Below are positions 10,769-23,355 of a DNA stretch of 64,000 bases, one piece after another. Positions within the stretch are counted from its first letter, which is position 1; every line of letters starts with the position of its first letter. A program made the position numbers and the translations under genes. Origin of the DNA: Lepas anatifera (taxonomy: Eukaryota > Arthropoda > Thecostraca > Lepadidae); contig JAOTON010002229.1 of the NCBI GenBank assembly GCA_034440635.1, positions 372,001-436,000 on the forward strand, given 5' to 3'. The notes beneath the pieces are model-generated. The model did not search any database, had not been told where the DNA came from, and saw only the letters and a program-made list of their open reading frames with translations.

Positions 10769-11821
10769 ATAGGTTAGGTTTTGGAGAGGTTTCCAAATGT
10801 GACTCCAAAATGCAAACTTATTCAACGACAACGCTCAAGACCATTCCGCTCAAAGGTTTGCTTCACGTTTCACATTAATCGCTGCCTTCTTCCGTATGTT
10901 TATTTCACCACACTAAGTCACCCACTCAGTTCAACATTGCAAACACAGACATTAGTAATGGAGCTGACACGACGCCCTAACTTTTCGACACATTTCTACT
11001 TTGTGGACAGACACGTCATTTATTGAAACCTCTATGGGAATAGCTTCGCGTGTATGAATTCCAGTCTTCACGCAGAAGTCGGAAAGTCTGTCAGCTCGCC
11101 AACTATGTTGGTAACAATAACATACCGAGTCGGTAACAACATCAGCAGAATTGTGCTCACCAGCATGAGCAGTTGAGGCTCAGTCTACCAATACCTTATT
11201 TAAGCTTTATAAGGACTTAGATGGTATAGCAATTAATCCCATTTTCGTGCCAGACCTTTAAATTTTTGTTACACAAGCTTAGTTTCAAATTTCGTTGTCG
11301 TGAAACTTGCGCACTTTTTCCGAGCTCTGCCTTCACGTATACTCGACGTGCCGGTTGAATGCCAATGCTGAATGTGAGGTCGCCAGTTCGACAGCTGGTT
11401 CTACACTTTGGCTGTGATTTTTACATGGGTTTTCACTACAGATGAAAACTTGCTCTTCATTGCTTTCACTTCACTTCTTATTACAAATTTAGGCAAAGAT
11501 AAGTGCTTCAAAGAATATTGTTCTGTACCCATCTATAAGATTTGAGTGAATACAGGCACCAGGAGCAATCCATCGAATTTGATTTTGTTCACTCCATCCT
11601 AATGTCAATATTATAAATCATTGAATCTGTGGTAACGAGGGAAATCTAATAATACCTTAGCATTGACTGTTTAGCTTACTCTATTGGTCCACATACAAAA
11701 TAAAGACAGAGCAATATGTCATATAGGATTACCGCAAAAGTCGTTGCACGACTTATGTCGAGACGCCTCTCTCAGCACGTTACCGTGTACACTCAATATG
11801 CATTCACTCGATGACATACAC
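10769..11821. other. Unassigned interval
   Basis: No gene or repeat terminus was recognised. One short AGTTCGA-containing segment near 11385 is too poor to call a tRNA. Confidence 0.45.
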
Positions 11822-11840
11822 CAACACACAAAAAACACAC

Positions 11841-11871
<31 letters not shown>
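11822..11871. repeat. (CA)n microsatellite with A-rich interruptions
   Basis: About 50 bases of ACAC repeat, interrupted by AAAAAC at its left end. Confidence 0.95.
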
Positions 11872-11873
<2 letters not shown>

Positions 11874-13061
11874 ACATGTCGACAATTATCTATTCATTGA
11901 CTCAGTTCAGTCAGAAACTAGAAACAAATGAGAAATTTGTGTCATCTTTTTGAACGACCATGATCTGAATATTTATCATGTCGGCTCTGTTCGGGAACGC
12001 AGACAGGACGGCAACATTTGCGTTCCACGTCCACGAACAAACATGAGCCAGCACAGATGCTGCCCAGTGATAGTTTCAAGCTCAATGAGCCTTTCTGCTC
12101 TTTGCGTTTGGTCTTCGACAGTTCGGAGACTAACCACAACAGCCCTGTTTGTACACAGTGGAATTGGCCAGGTAATTGGTGATTTCCACGCTCGGTAGAA
12201 GCTGTCCGGCATCACGTTGCCAGCGTTTCACTGCGTCGGAAGCAGCGTGCACGGTGCCAGATCTGACTTTTGAAGGGGTATGTTGTACGATTGGGCTTCA
12301 GCACGAATAGCTGTTGCTTTCTTCATTTTTTACTTTGCTTTAATTCATTATGAGTTATTTTGCTGCCAAACTCTTTTCAAAACAAAATACTCCTGGTGTG
12401 AAATGCGGTGCATCCGGCAATTCTCGCCATACCATTGGGCCAGATGTGATGCATCGTTGCTCGTGCAGAAATATTTATTTGAGAACTTTCTGCACTGGGA
12501 ATAGAGACCCATGCATTGATCTGGTTTCAGCAATCATGTAATACTCACACTTCCACACAAATGAGGTGGCTTTTAAAGTGTTGTCGCAATGAGTATGAAG
12601 TGATTATAAACTATGGAAGGAGATGGTAAGGATGAGGAAAGGTGAGGATACAGAGGATGGGATTCTACCTGGAGGGGTCGCTGCAGCCACAGGCGCATGC
12701 GCTCACAGCCTCCAGGTAGAGTAAGGATAAGGATAAGGATTAGGTACCGGTAAAAAAAAACGCACAAGCACACAATCGCACACACACACTTCTAATATTT
12801 AAACTAAAATAATATGAGGATGAAAATGTTTGATTCTTCGGCTTCGTTCTCATTTCGTCTTTGATCTGATAAATTTCGTTGTTTGCGCTCCATCTTGTCT
12901 GTGACAGCGTTGACCTTGCTTCACTGATGTTCAGTTGTTGCATATTTTTATTTTCTTTAATCTCCGGTGCTGATGTTCTCTTTCACAAAGCTTGTTTTTT
13001 CCTTGTTCTCTAAAACTAGCCATCCTGAAATATTTCAATGTTCCCGCCGCAGAAGGTTTTT
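11872..13061. other. Unassigned interval with a small hairpin and GGATAA repeat
   Basis: It contains an inverted pair, TCTACCTGGAGG and CCTCCAGGTAGA, at about 12664-12721, directly followed by four GGATAA-type units. The hairpin could be a very short terminal-inverted-repeat element; no target duplication is clear. Confidence 0.5.
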
Positions 13062-13980
13062 TTAACACCCGCACTGGGGGGGGCTGGCACTAACGCGCAC
13101 TGGAGGGGAGCCTGGTAGGCCCCCTAAGATCTCGGAAACTAAGAGGTTTAGAAAAGCGCCACTTTGCAGGTGGGTGGGGGCTAAAGTTATCTACACGATG
13201 ACCAAATTTTAATTGACCTAGGTCAATATCTTCAAGGTCGAACGAGGTCGTAAATGTCAAATATTGGTCATGCTGGGGACCGATTGGTAAATGCTGTGAT
13301 TATGCGGGAAAATGGCGCGAATAAGTTAAAGGCGGACCAGGTTCATAGAGAAGAGTTCTCAAAGAGGCTTACCCACAATTTTTGGGTCAAGGCCGTTCAA
13401 AGTCATTGACCTTTAAGGTCACCATATGATATAGTACTTATAATGTACACTTTGACTAACACTGTAGCCACTGTTTGGCGGGAAATGAGGATTGACCTTT
13501 CCCAATGACCTTTGACCTTGACCTTTGACCTTGAAATTTGTATTGAGGTACCTATCGATGACGTCATAGCATAATATATGTCAGACCGGGTAACGTCATT
13601 TGGCCGGAAGCACAGTGGTCAGTGACATTGAAAGTGCAGAAATGACCTTGACCTGTGACCTTTGACCCTGACTTTCATGTGAGGTCACTTGGACATTTAG
13701 TCCCGGTTATATGGCGTTACGACGTCACCACTTGGTCTCCAATGCAAGCTAACTGGTCCGACCGCGCGATTACGGCTATCTCAAAATGCAGATCTGACTT
13801 TGAAAGCCGATAAGTAAACAAATGATCAACCGATTTTCAGAAAGTCTTCACCAATCGACGCGCTATCAAATTCTATTTAAACGTGGCCACGTATAGTTTT
13901 TCGGCTACGAGCGGTTCTCCGGCCACCTCGGAAAAACAGGTGGGCTGGGCCTGCGAGGCCCCCTCCAGTTTGCGTGTTAA
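13062..13980 (+). mobile_element. TTAA element type B, copy 1
   Basis: It is bounded by TTAA at 13062-13065 and 13977-13980, 919 bp long. The left end has the terminal motif twice (CCCGCACTGG... and ...GCGCACTGGAGG); the right end has it once. Palindromes GGCCTGGTAGGCC-type and GGCCTGCGAGGCC-type flank the body. The body carries direct and inverted AGGTCA half-sites, many in the extended form TCAAGGTCA. It is non-coding. Confidence 0.85.
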
Positions 13981-14822
13981 GGAGCTCATGAAAAACACGT
14001 GAAACGCAACAAAAAATCAAGGAGAAACATTAGCCTTGAAAAGAGGATAGTAAGGCCAAAAATGATGACTTACTTCTTATTTTTATCTTCTTCTAGCTTG
14101 CACCAGAGATGGTTGAGGCGAATAAATATTTGTACATAATGTAGCCAAAGGAATGTATCCTTCACCTGTATGGTATCATTGCTGATTTTGAATTAGAACA
14201 GGGGCATTTTTATGTTTTCAAAGAGCACTGAAAACACGTCCACTCCCTGTCGCTAAAAGAACTGAACCACGCATAATAGGCTTACATCGTCCTAGCTACG
14301 ATAGTAAACAGGCATAAACAAGGTCAGAACGGAAATCTGGCAACACCTTTCAAAAACATTGGGCAATTTGTTTTTTTAATAACACTGTTGTGAAACTTCA
14401 CTTCCAACTTCTACATAAAGCCTTTACGCTTAACGTTTACGCATGTAGGTATGTGAGAACACATAACGGGCGGATCATACCTCCTTTCATGGCACGTGTT
14501 TAAGGTCGCTAATGCTAAAAAGCCAGTGAATCTCTATGCCTTAATATGGGTATATCAGGCAGAGCGGGCAGAGCACTGTTGCTTCAGTTCGTCAGTTTGC
14601 TGACAGGGGTGATGAGCCGGCTCTGACAGCTTCGGTGACGAGGTTTTGAGGCACATCGTTGTAAAGTAAACCAGTCTTGTACCGTCTCTCCAATGAATAC
14701 AACTATGACTGCTCTGTCGTGCGCAAGGAGACAAGGAGACAACGTCAGGACATATCAGTTTTCAGGAGAGCTGTAGAGAGTATTTTCCCTGATATAATAA
14801 GATTTGTGTTTCTAAAAAAATG
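13981..14822. other. Unassigned interval
   Basis: No coding or repeat signature was recognised. Confidence 0.45.
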
Positions 14823-15040
<218 letters not shown>

Positions 15041-15479
15041 CTCCATCCTCCGACTGCATAAAATCATCTGGCCCGGATCATCCATTGAAACTTTTCTTGA
15101 AAAGCCACATTGTTTGGACTCTGGCTCCGCAGAGGTAATGAGTTAACTTTTCATCCTGCTGGAGCCAGTTTCAATGAGAACCGGCGTCTCAAATAGGGTG
15201 CTACCGTTCAGAATGATCCATGCCTCCGAAGTGAGAGCTGGAAATTCTCTACCTCCACAGGGAGAGTGCCGTAAAACCACTAACCACCGGAGCTGAATTA
15301 GTCAAATTGAGCTATGAAGTGTTTGTGTCATCTTCCCATATCGAGGCTTCGTGTAGGTGCCCGCTGTGAAACTCGGTCCTTGGCCAGCGAATGGGCCTAC
15401 ATCTGGAATATTATATAATGTAATAATATTATATCTTCCAGGTATTATATATATGATATCTGGAATGCTATACTCCACT
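15041..15479. other. Unassigned interval
   Basis: A local AT palindrome (ATATTAT/ATAATAT words near 15410-15470) lies just left of the D element. No gene was seen. Confidence 0.4.
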
Positions 15480-16488
15480 TTAACACGTGCCCCGCTGGGT
15501 CCCTGGCATGACGCGCCCCGCTGGGGGCGTTTTTCGCCCCCTCCGTATCTCGTTCCCCACCAAAATCAAAGGAAAATTATGGGCGGTGTTCGAAAGCTCT
15601 TGACAAGACGAAGAGATTTTATAAGATAATAAAAATGTTTATTTCAGGTCAATATTGAGGTCAGCATAGGTCAAAGAAGGTTCCATAGGCTTACAATAGA
15701 CCAGGGTACGTTTCTCTCTCTAGATCTGCCCACAGCGGAGTTATAGCAAATCTTTATACATAATTGGATTCCTCTCATCGCAGCAAATGGAAGGATGTAT
15801 AATATGACCTTGCTAGGTCAAATAGTGAAAATGACCTGACCTCAAGCTAGGTCAGGGTCAAAGAGTGACCCGGTATGGTCATGTTGCATATCAATCGACT
15901 CCCATGACAATATAAGCACAATGCAAGCAAAATTTGAGCCTTATCCCAATTCAGTGACAAGTTATTGGCAAAACAATCACTCTATGCTCCCGTGACCTGA
16001 TATGACCTTTGAGAGGTCAGATACTAAAAAACTCAACTTTATGGTCAAGATCTTTGTGAGAATAGACGGTTTGAGGATTTTCAGCTTTATTAATCCAGTA
16101 TTTACGGAAAACGAGCCCATTCTATTTTTTCACCATAGGCTTATAATAGGGTGACCAAAAATTGACCCCACCTTAGGTCAACAAAATCAAAACAAAATTC
16201 GGAGATAGCAGATTTTTAAACCCTAATGGCCTTATCATATTGTGAAAGTTTCAAACTGATCGCTTTGCTGATGTTCCCTGGGCGCCGCTTCAAACTCGTG
16301 ATTTTAGGTTTTGAGGTCGGGTTTCTTGACCTTAAATAGCTCCTTGACCTGACATGACCTTAACCTAAAAATTTTATCAGATGTGTAAAATCAATTAGGT
16401 ATAAGGTACTGTAAGTTTTGTTGTTGTAAGTTTGTTTGTTGGGAGGGGGCGAATTTCGCCCCCCTCCCCACAGCGGGGCGCGTGTTAA
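15480..16488 (+). mobile_element. TTAA element type D
   Basis: It is bounded by TTAA at 15480-15483 and 16485-16488, 1009 bp long. The left end has the terminal motif twice (first TTAACACGTGCCCCGCTGGG, then GCGCCCCGCTGG) followed by the palindrome GGGGGCGTTTTTCGCCCCC. The right end has GGGCGAATTTCGCCC and one motif. The body holds fewer but still many AGGTCA/TGACCT hexamers. It is the only D copy here. Confidence 0.85.
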
Positions 16489-18427
16489 TGCAGTCCTGTT
16501 TGATCTTAGCAGTGATGAATGTGTAGATTCAAGTGCTTGTTGTGACCATACGCGTTAGAAAGGGAGGCAGGGGGACGTCCCCCACACTTTTCATGAAAAA
16601 CATTTCATTCACATTGGAAAACAGCCGTGAAAAGTTTTTTAACGAGCCAGTGCGTGAGGACATATTGGGCCCAGATCCGATTAGTTTCTCGTTCTAGCGA
16701 GGGAAGTTTTTTATCACTGGCAGATTTAAGATTAGCCAGCCTCTCACTCTTTTCACTGGTGGCACGCTTATGGTTGTGACCCAATTAATTCTGAGGCATA
16801 GTTAATCAACTATTCGCCTTATGGCTTTGGCAGTGGACACGCCACTTACTCCCAAAAATGAGCATAACGACCAACTGCTACGGGTCAACGGTGTCGACAT
16901 GTTCACAGAATTGAGAGAGGGTTCAGGGATTAGCTGACTATTGTTCGGAGAATCTATCCGATTTGGAGCCCGTTCAGGTCTCCGTTCGGTTACCAAGCTA
17001 TTTCATTAACTATATCCTAGACCATTTTCTAAAATAGATACTAAATAGATATGTCCACATGGTAAAACGCAAGACTCGCATTTCAGGAAGAAAATTCCTA
17101 ATGTTTAAATCAGTTAAGCTATATGAGCTGCATATAACCCCCTAGCCCCTTCCTCTTGCATCTGCTATTGTCTGGGTCCATCTACAACACGCAAAACCGG
17201 GTCTTCCCAGACATATCATGAAATACATTTCCATCCCCATGTTTGACATTGCACTCAGCACTCGCTAATGCACCAAGTATGGCCGCGTTCTGGAAATGAC
17301 ATTACCATTTAACACTTTAGTGGTTTAATGGTTCCCGCCGCCAGTGAAATTAACCAGAGCGGACGGCCGGTTTATTTCACGAGTGGATTTCCAGAGCAGC
17401 CTCTGCCTCAGAAGCGGCGGACTGAGCCCGGTTGGCGCCCCCAGCCGGGCAACAGCCGCCCAAGGTGCGCCCCTCACCGGTCTCCTGGGTGATAAAGATC
17501 GCGTACGACGACACTAGCTGTGCTGAGACAGCAAGTGCTGTCCAACTGTAGGCAGTTTAACCAACATCGACACATTTCCTGTTTTCGAGAGTCAACTACT
17601 TTTCTGTGGTAAAGTTAGCTTTCTGACTACGGTGAGGCGGCAACTTTGGTTTGGGTTATGACAGGTTTGGCTTCTTGATGCGTTCTGAAGTGTTTTGTTT
17701 TGACATATGCTTGGAGCGTTTTGTTGTTTGGCAAGGCACCAATCAGCCTACATTTCAGATAGGCGGACTGCTTGTTGTGACGCACGAAAACGATGGATGT
17801 GTAAGACGGCAAATCACTTATGGTTGACAACATCCTGAAGCCATATCTAAACGAACTTGGCATTGTACCGATGAGTTATATCCGTTGAGTCAGAGAACAA
17901 CATTTTAAAGGGTCTTCATGAAATTTCATTTTCCGACCTTCATCTTGTTGTAAAGATAATGTGCATGTTACTAAATGTGTTGAGCTTCAAAATATATAAC
18001 CATTTTCTAAAGGTAAGTTGTTCGAGAAAAACGTATTTATTCTCTCCTAAAGAGAATTTGCAGAGAAGAAAATGTACCATTCTGAAACCGCAAATCAGCT
18101 TTGAAATGTAACGCCCACTCATTGTAGAATATGACCATAGTTTGTTTTTTGTTTGAACTTACCGGTCATTTTAAGCGTTTTGATATGCCTGCCACGTGGA
18201 ATTACGAAAAATTCAAGCATATCTTGTTGAATTTTGCTCCTCAATTTTTTTCTGTTTCATCCAAGGGTATACATACAACACTAGGTTTGCAATTCGCAAT
18301 TTTCAAGCACGAGCTAGCAAAAGCATAGTTTTGTAACTGTTAAAAAACTCAACGTTTGGGGCTGTATTCTCAAACATAATCATTGGTTATTCAAAATTGT
18401 TTTTTCTATTCACATACTAAGGTTAGC
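16489..18427. other. Unassigned interval, about 1.9 kb
   Basis: Part of it is GC-rich (17335-17510). A 14-bp palindrome, GGGGGACGTCCCCC, occurs near 16572. No reading frame with recognisable similarity was found. Confidence 0.45.
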
Positions 18428-20379
18428 TTAACACGCACACTGGAGGGGGCCTCGGAGGCCCCCCACCTGTTTTTCGGAGGTGGCCGGAGAACCGCTTGTA
18501 GCCGAAAAACGAAACGTGGTCACATTTAACAGAATTTAATAGCGCATCGATTGGTGAAGACTTTTTGAAAATCGGCCGAAGTTTTTTGACTCATAGGCTT
18601 TCAAAGTCAGACCTGCATTTTGAGACCGTCGTAAACACGCGGTCGGACCAGTTAGCTTGCATTGAAGACCGAGTGGTGACGTCATAACGTCACATAAGCG
18701 GGACTATATCCCGCGCCCCACCGGGGGTCCGGCGCCACCTTCGCCCCACCGGGGGGCCATCGATGGCCCCCCTCTAACTCCGAAAATATGGGCGTTAGCG
18801 CAAATCTGCAAAGTGCAATAGAAAGCTCGCGTGAATTCAGTACGAAATTACTTCGCATGTTTTAGTGCTCAGGTCAATGGTTTGACCTCCAGAGGTCAAA
18901 TTAGGTCAAGATCGGCTATTTTCACTCAAATATGCAATGATTAAGCAAACTGGGCATAACTCTTATGTCATTAGAGCTATTGAGGCCTGGTAAAGTACAT
19001 TTGATAGCAAATATCCAGTACTTTTTCCGCTATGTGGAACGTAAAGACCTCCCGCCAGTGGTTTGACCGCCAGAGGTCACCTCGTGACCTAATATGACCT
19101 GAGGTCACGAAAGGTCAGAAAGTGACCTTGCCGTATATCAAATGAAAGCCAGTGACAAGACGAACACGATGGTGTTTGTTTCACTGCTCTAGCTCAATTA
19201 GGTCAAAAGTTATTGTCAAAATACTGTTTTTGACCTCTGGTGACCTTTGATGACCTTGGAAAAGTCAAAGGGCAAATATGACCCCTGGGATCCGTGAAAG
19301 GGTGTCCAAAAACGTTGTTCTGAGCAGTCTGAGTATTTGCAATCATTTTTGTGGCTTTTATATCATGAAATAGCTTTTCCCCATGCTTTTCCAATGGGAG
19401 AGGTCGCCTCGTGACCTGACCTCAGGGCACGAAATCGAAAAATGCCGGATATACACCTTGTAGACCCTGGAGGGGTCATGAAGTGTAGGAAGTTTCAAAT
19501 CGATCGACTTTGAAATGTAGCTCTTACAGAGCTCTAAAGGTGAAGTGAGGTGACCTTGGTTGACCTCGTCTGGTGACGTGACCTTGGGTGACCCGGGGTA
19601 AAAAATTTCAGGGATGATGGGAAAATGATGCAGTGAGAGGTAGAGCCCTCAACTACGGTGCTGCGCCTCGTCGTTTTTCTGCTATCCCGGAAAAACCTTA
19701 GGGGGGCCATCGATGGCCCCCCCGGTGGGGCGAGGGATATATCAAGGTCACTTCGTATGAAAGTCAAGGTCAAGGTCAAAGGTCACAGGTCAAGGTCATA
19801 TCTGCACTTTCAAGGTCACTGACCACTGTGCGTCCGGCCAAATGACGTTACCCGGTCTGACATATATTATGCTAGGACGTCATCGGTAGGGTACCCCAAT
19901 ACAAATTTCAAGGTCAAAGGTCAAGGTCAAAAGTCATTGGGAAAGGTCAATCCTCATTTCCCGCCAATCAGTGGCTACAGTGTTAGTCAAAGTGTAAATA
20001 ATAAGTAGTATACCATATGGTGACCTTAAAGGTTAATGACCTTGAATGACCTTGACCCAAAAGTTGTAGGGAAGCCTCTTTGAGACGTCTTCTCTATGAA
20101 CCTTGTCCGCTTTTAGCTTATTCCCGCCATTTTGCCGCATAATCATAGCATTTACCAATCGATCCCCAGCTTGGCCAATATTTGACCTTTACGACCTCGT
20201 TTGACCTTGAAGATATTGACTTAGGTCAATGAAAATCGGTCATCATGTAGATCACCATAGCCCCCACACACCTACCAAGTGGTGTTGTTCTAACCCTCTT
20301 AGTTTCCGAGATCTTAGGGGGCCTACCAGGCCCCCTCCAGTGCGCGTTAGTGCCAGACCCCCTCCAGTGCGGGTGTTAA
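18428..20379 (-). mobile_element. TTAA element type B, copy 2 (split by a C element)
   Basis: It is bounded by TTAA at 18428-18431 and 20376-20379. The single-motif end is on the left and the double-motif end on the right. Subtracting the C element and one ATAT leaves about 921 bp, matching the other complete B copies. Around 19760-19800 there is a dense run of AGGTCA half-sites, including spacings with no gap and with a 1-base gap. Confidence 0.87.
18710..19736 (+). mobile_element. TTAA-class element type C, copy 1, inserted at ATAT
   Basis: It has complete C ends: a double GCGCCCCACCGGGGG-type motif on the left and a single motif on the right, each beside GGGCCATCGATGGCCC. It is flanked by ATAT on both sides (18706-18709, 19737-19740) rather than TTAA. 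The B copy at 30112-31031 shows the equivalent empty site with one ATAT. By hand count it holds about 19 AGGTCA/TGACCT hexamers. It is non-coding. Confidence 0.87.
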
Positions 20380-20392
20380 GGTTAGGTTAAGG

Positions 20393-21427
20393 TTAACCCT
20401 CGCCCCACCGGGGGGCCATCGATGGCCCCCCTAAGGTTTTTCCGGGATAGCAGAAAAACGACGAGGCGCAGCACCGCAGTTGAGGGCTCTACCTCTCACT
20501 GCATCATTTTCCCATCATCCCTGAAATTTTTTACCCCGGGTCACCCAAGGCCAGGTCACCAGACGAGGTCAACCAAGGTCACCTCACTTCACTTTAGAGC
20601 TCTGTAAGAGCTACATTTCAAAGTCGATCAATTTGAAACTTCCTACACTTCATAACTCCTCCAGGGTCTACAAGGTGTATATCCGGGATTTTTTCGATTT
20701 CGTGCCCTGAGGTCAGGGCACGAGGCGACCTCTCCCATTGGAAAAGCATGGGAAAAAGTTGTCTCATGATCTAAAAGTCACAAAAATGATTGCAAATGCT
20801 CAGACTGCTCAGAACAGCGTTTTTTGACACCCTTTTACGGATCCCGGGGGTCATATTTGCCCTTTGACTTTTCCAAGGTCATCCAAGGTCACCAGGGGTC
20901 AAAAACAGTATTTTGACAATACCTTTTGACCTAATAAAGCTAAAGCGCTGAAACAAACACCATCGTGTTTGTCTTGTCACTGGCTTTCATTTGATATACG
21001 GCAAGGTCACTTTCTGACCTTTCGTGACCTCAGGTCATATTAGGTCACGAGGTGACCTCTGGAGGTCAAACCACTGGCGGGAGGTCTTTACGTTCCACAT
21101 AGCGGAAAAAGTACTGGCAATTTGCTATCAAATGTACTTTACCAGGCTTCAATAGCTCTAATGACATAAGAGTTATGCCCAGTTTGCTTAATCATTGCAT
21201 ATTTGAGTGAAAATAGCCGATCTTGACCTAATTTGACCTCTGGAGGTCAAACCATTGACCTGAGCACTAAAACATGCGAAGTAATTTCTTACTGAATTCA
21301 CGCAAGCTTTCTATTGCACTTTGCAGATTTGCGCTAACGCCCATATTGTCGGAGTTAGAGGGGGGGCCATCGATGGCCCCCCGGTGGGGCGAAGGTGGCG
21401 CCGGACCCCCGGTGGGGCGCGGGTTAA
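20393..21427 (-). mobile_element. TTAA element type C, copy 2
   Basis: It is bounded by TTAA at 20393-20396 and 21424-21427, 1035 bp long, in inverted orientation to copy 1 and nearly identical to it. The single-motif end (TTAACCCTCGCCCCACCGGG) is on the left. It starts 13 bp after the end of B copy 2. Confidence 0.88.
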
Positions 21428-21540
21428 GGTATTATGGGCTGAGATTAGACAGAGTCTATTTGAGTGCCCACTTCATGGTAAGGACGTGTTAGGACAAGAT
21501 ATGTTTGTCTAGCCTTGCTTTGCTGTCTCTTGATCAGGTA

Positions 21541-21567
21541 GGTCCGGTTCGAATCCGGGTGTGACCA
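21541..21567 (+). other. tRNA-like T-arm and B box remnant
   Basis: A perfect polymerase III B box, GGTTCGAATCC (21546-21556), sits in a foldable T arm (TCCGG / CCGGG around TTCGAAT), followed by TGTGACCA as a possible acceptor 3' strand. No matching 5' acceptor strand or A box was found upstream, so this is a tRNA pseudogene or SINE fragment, not a functional tRNA. Confidence 0.5.
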
Positions 21568-22117
21568 CGTGCTCTTTGTTGGTTATTTCAAAGAAAAGAA
21601 TGATAAAACTGAGTTGCAGGCTTATGAAGAGATACATTAAGAACGAAATATGGTTTGCTTTCAGCACATTGTCATGCGGCTCTCCTGCGCCGGTGGGGCG
21701 TTAGCCCAGGTCGCATACCGGAGTTAGTGTTGTGTGTCCATTGACGGGGACAAAACATTTTAACTATACATTTAGTTGTGACACCAAATGATATTTTGTA
21801 TGACAGTTGATGTGTATTTTGATATATTTTTTGGTCATAGGCGGTTCCAGGAACTCAAAATTTGGGTTTGCAACGTTTTCCATTCGAACTCTTCGAAAGT
21901 GAATTAACTGCATACAGAATGGACAGGGGGGTAAAATAAGGATGTCTAGATCCCATCCGAGTATTGTATGATAAAAGGATATCATAGGCATGCTCAGGTA
22001 CCGTAATTAGTGAGGTTAACTAACTTTCAAGCGGATTTCAGTGCTGTGTCTGCCTTAAATGGGGCAAAGCATCGTAGATATGTATTTAATCCTCACATCA
22101 AATGGACACAATTCACC

Positions 22118-22251
22118 ATAGGCGGATCCAGGAGTGTTCCCCGGGTTGGGCAGGGGTGGATAAAGGCGGGGAAATTTGAAAAGTAGTCATACCTGAAAGG
22201 TGGGGTAATTTGTGTCTCATCCCACTTTTTACCTCCCTAAATCCGCCTTTG
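22118..22251. mobile_element. Short element with GGCGGAT ends
   Basis: It starts TAGGCGGATCCAGG and ends CCTAAATCCGCCTTTG in inverted orientation, about 134 bp. A related start, TAGGCGGTTCCAGG, occurs at about 21838. It is similar in ends to the element at 40133-40331. Target duplication is not clear. Confidence 0.45.
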
Positions 22252-23099
22252 ACATCTTTTGGCATTTGAGCACATTGCGTGACATCAGAGATATCACTGT
22301 AACTGGCGTGTGCATTTCTGTAAAAAATATAAATGAAAAATTAATATAATTCCCCACCTCAATTTCTGGCCCTAAAACCACCCTTGAATTTGAATTTCGC
22401 CAAAATGAGAGATATGACCATTTCCAAGCAATACTAGTTTTGTGAACGTCAAGCCTCAGAGACAAGACGTGACGGATAATCTAAAAAAAGCAGCATTTTT
22501 GTATATTTTGAACCCCCTATGTTTAACTTTCAAAATTTTAAACTTGTTTTCCAAAATGGAGTTTAGCACAAGAGGAGTCGATTGCAGTTTGAATTTTTTA
22601 AATCGGCTAGGTAGATTTCGAGACTTTGGGGGATCAGAACCCGCGCCCTGTTGGAAATTGGGGTAGCCGGGAGCCCGTTGGAAATAGGGTTAATATAATA
22701 CTATATTAAAAAAATCGCAACTATATGGTTTTGAGTCCTTTTCGGTCCTCTGCCTTGGTAATGCCACAGAAATGACACTCCAAGAAGCCTTCTTGAAAAC
22801 AATGCATTGTGGTCGTACTTAGGTAGCCATCATTTGACGGATTTTACCGAATTAATTACATTTATTGCATAAGAATCAGCTCTCAAATCTCGATCCATTT
22901 TTTAGCCGGCTCTTTCAAATAAACAGGCTTTCATCTTTTCAACGTCAGACCTATATTTTGAAATCTCCACAATCACGCGGCTGCGCAAGATCGCCTGTAT
23001 TGGAGACCAAGTGGTAACGACATAACCTCATATAAACTAGATGAATTAAATGAATGAAAATGAATGAACTAATGAATGAAAATTAAAAATTAGAAATAG

Positions 23100-23206
23100 A
23101 CACTCTCCTCTACGGGCACTCTCTCCTTCCCGGCGTTGACCAAGATGTGGCCCAAGAGGTTTTCAAATATATAAAAGCTAGCGGAAGGTTCCGTGGTGAA
23201 ACCGAA
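23100..23206 (+). pseudogene. C-terminal fragment of LINE ORF2
   Basis: The frame encodes a VFKYIKASGRF motif just before a stop. This corresponds to the TFRFITASQRF motif at the end of the window-start LINE protein. Nothing upstream of it remains, so this is only the tail of the gene. Confidence 0.6.
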
Positions 23207-23355
23207 CGCCGCTGAGCTGGTGGGCCGCTGCGTGGGTGACCTGGCTGCCGGTGCCCGGCCGGGCGCGGGCCGTGTGTGGTGGCATGGGCGGGGACGTCTG
23301 ACTGGCGGCGGTGTCGTCGTTGTCGTGTATGGTGGCACCGGAGTGGCGTCATGAT

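Larger units (their letters stand above)
21428..22829. other. Unassigned interval with small repeats
   Basis: No gene was recognised. It contains a tRNA-like 3' half and one or two short elements with GGCGGAT ends, listed separately. Confidence 0.45.

Noticed and set aside
11340..11410. Possible tRNA T arm around AGTTCGACAGCT
   Set aside because: The B box match is poor and there is no cloverleaf.
18700..21430. Reading the AGGTCA-rich sequence as a CRISPR array or tandem satellite
   Set aside because: The hexamers are irregularly spaced on both strands inside elements with defined ends. There is no constant repeat-spacer unit, and the genome is eukaryotic.
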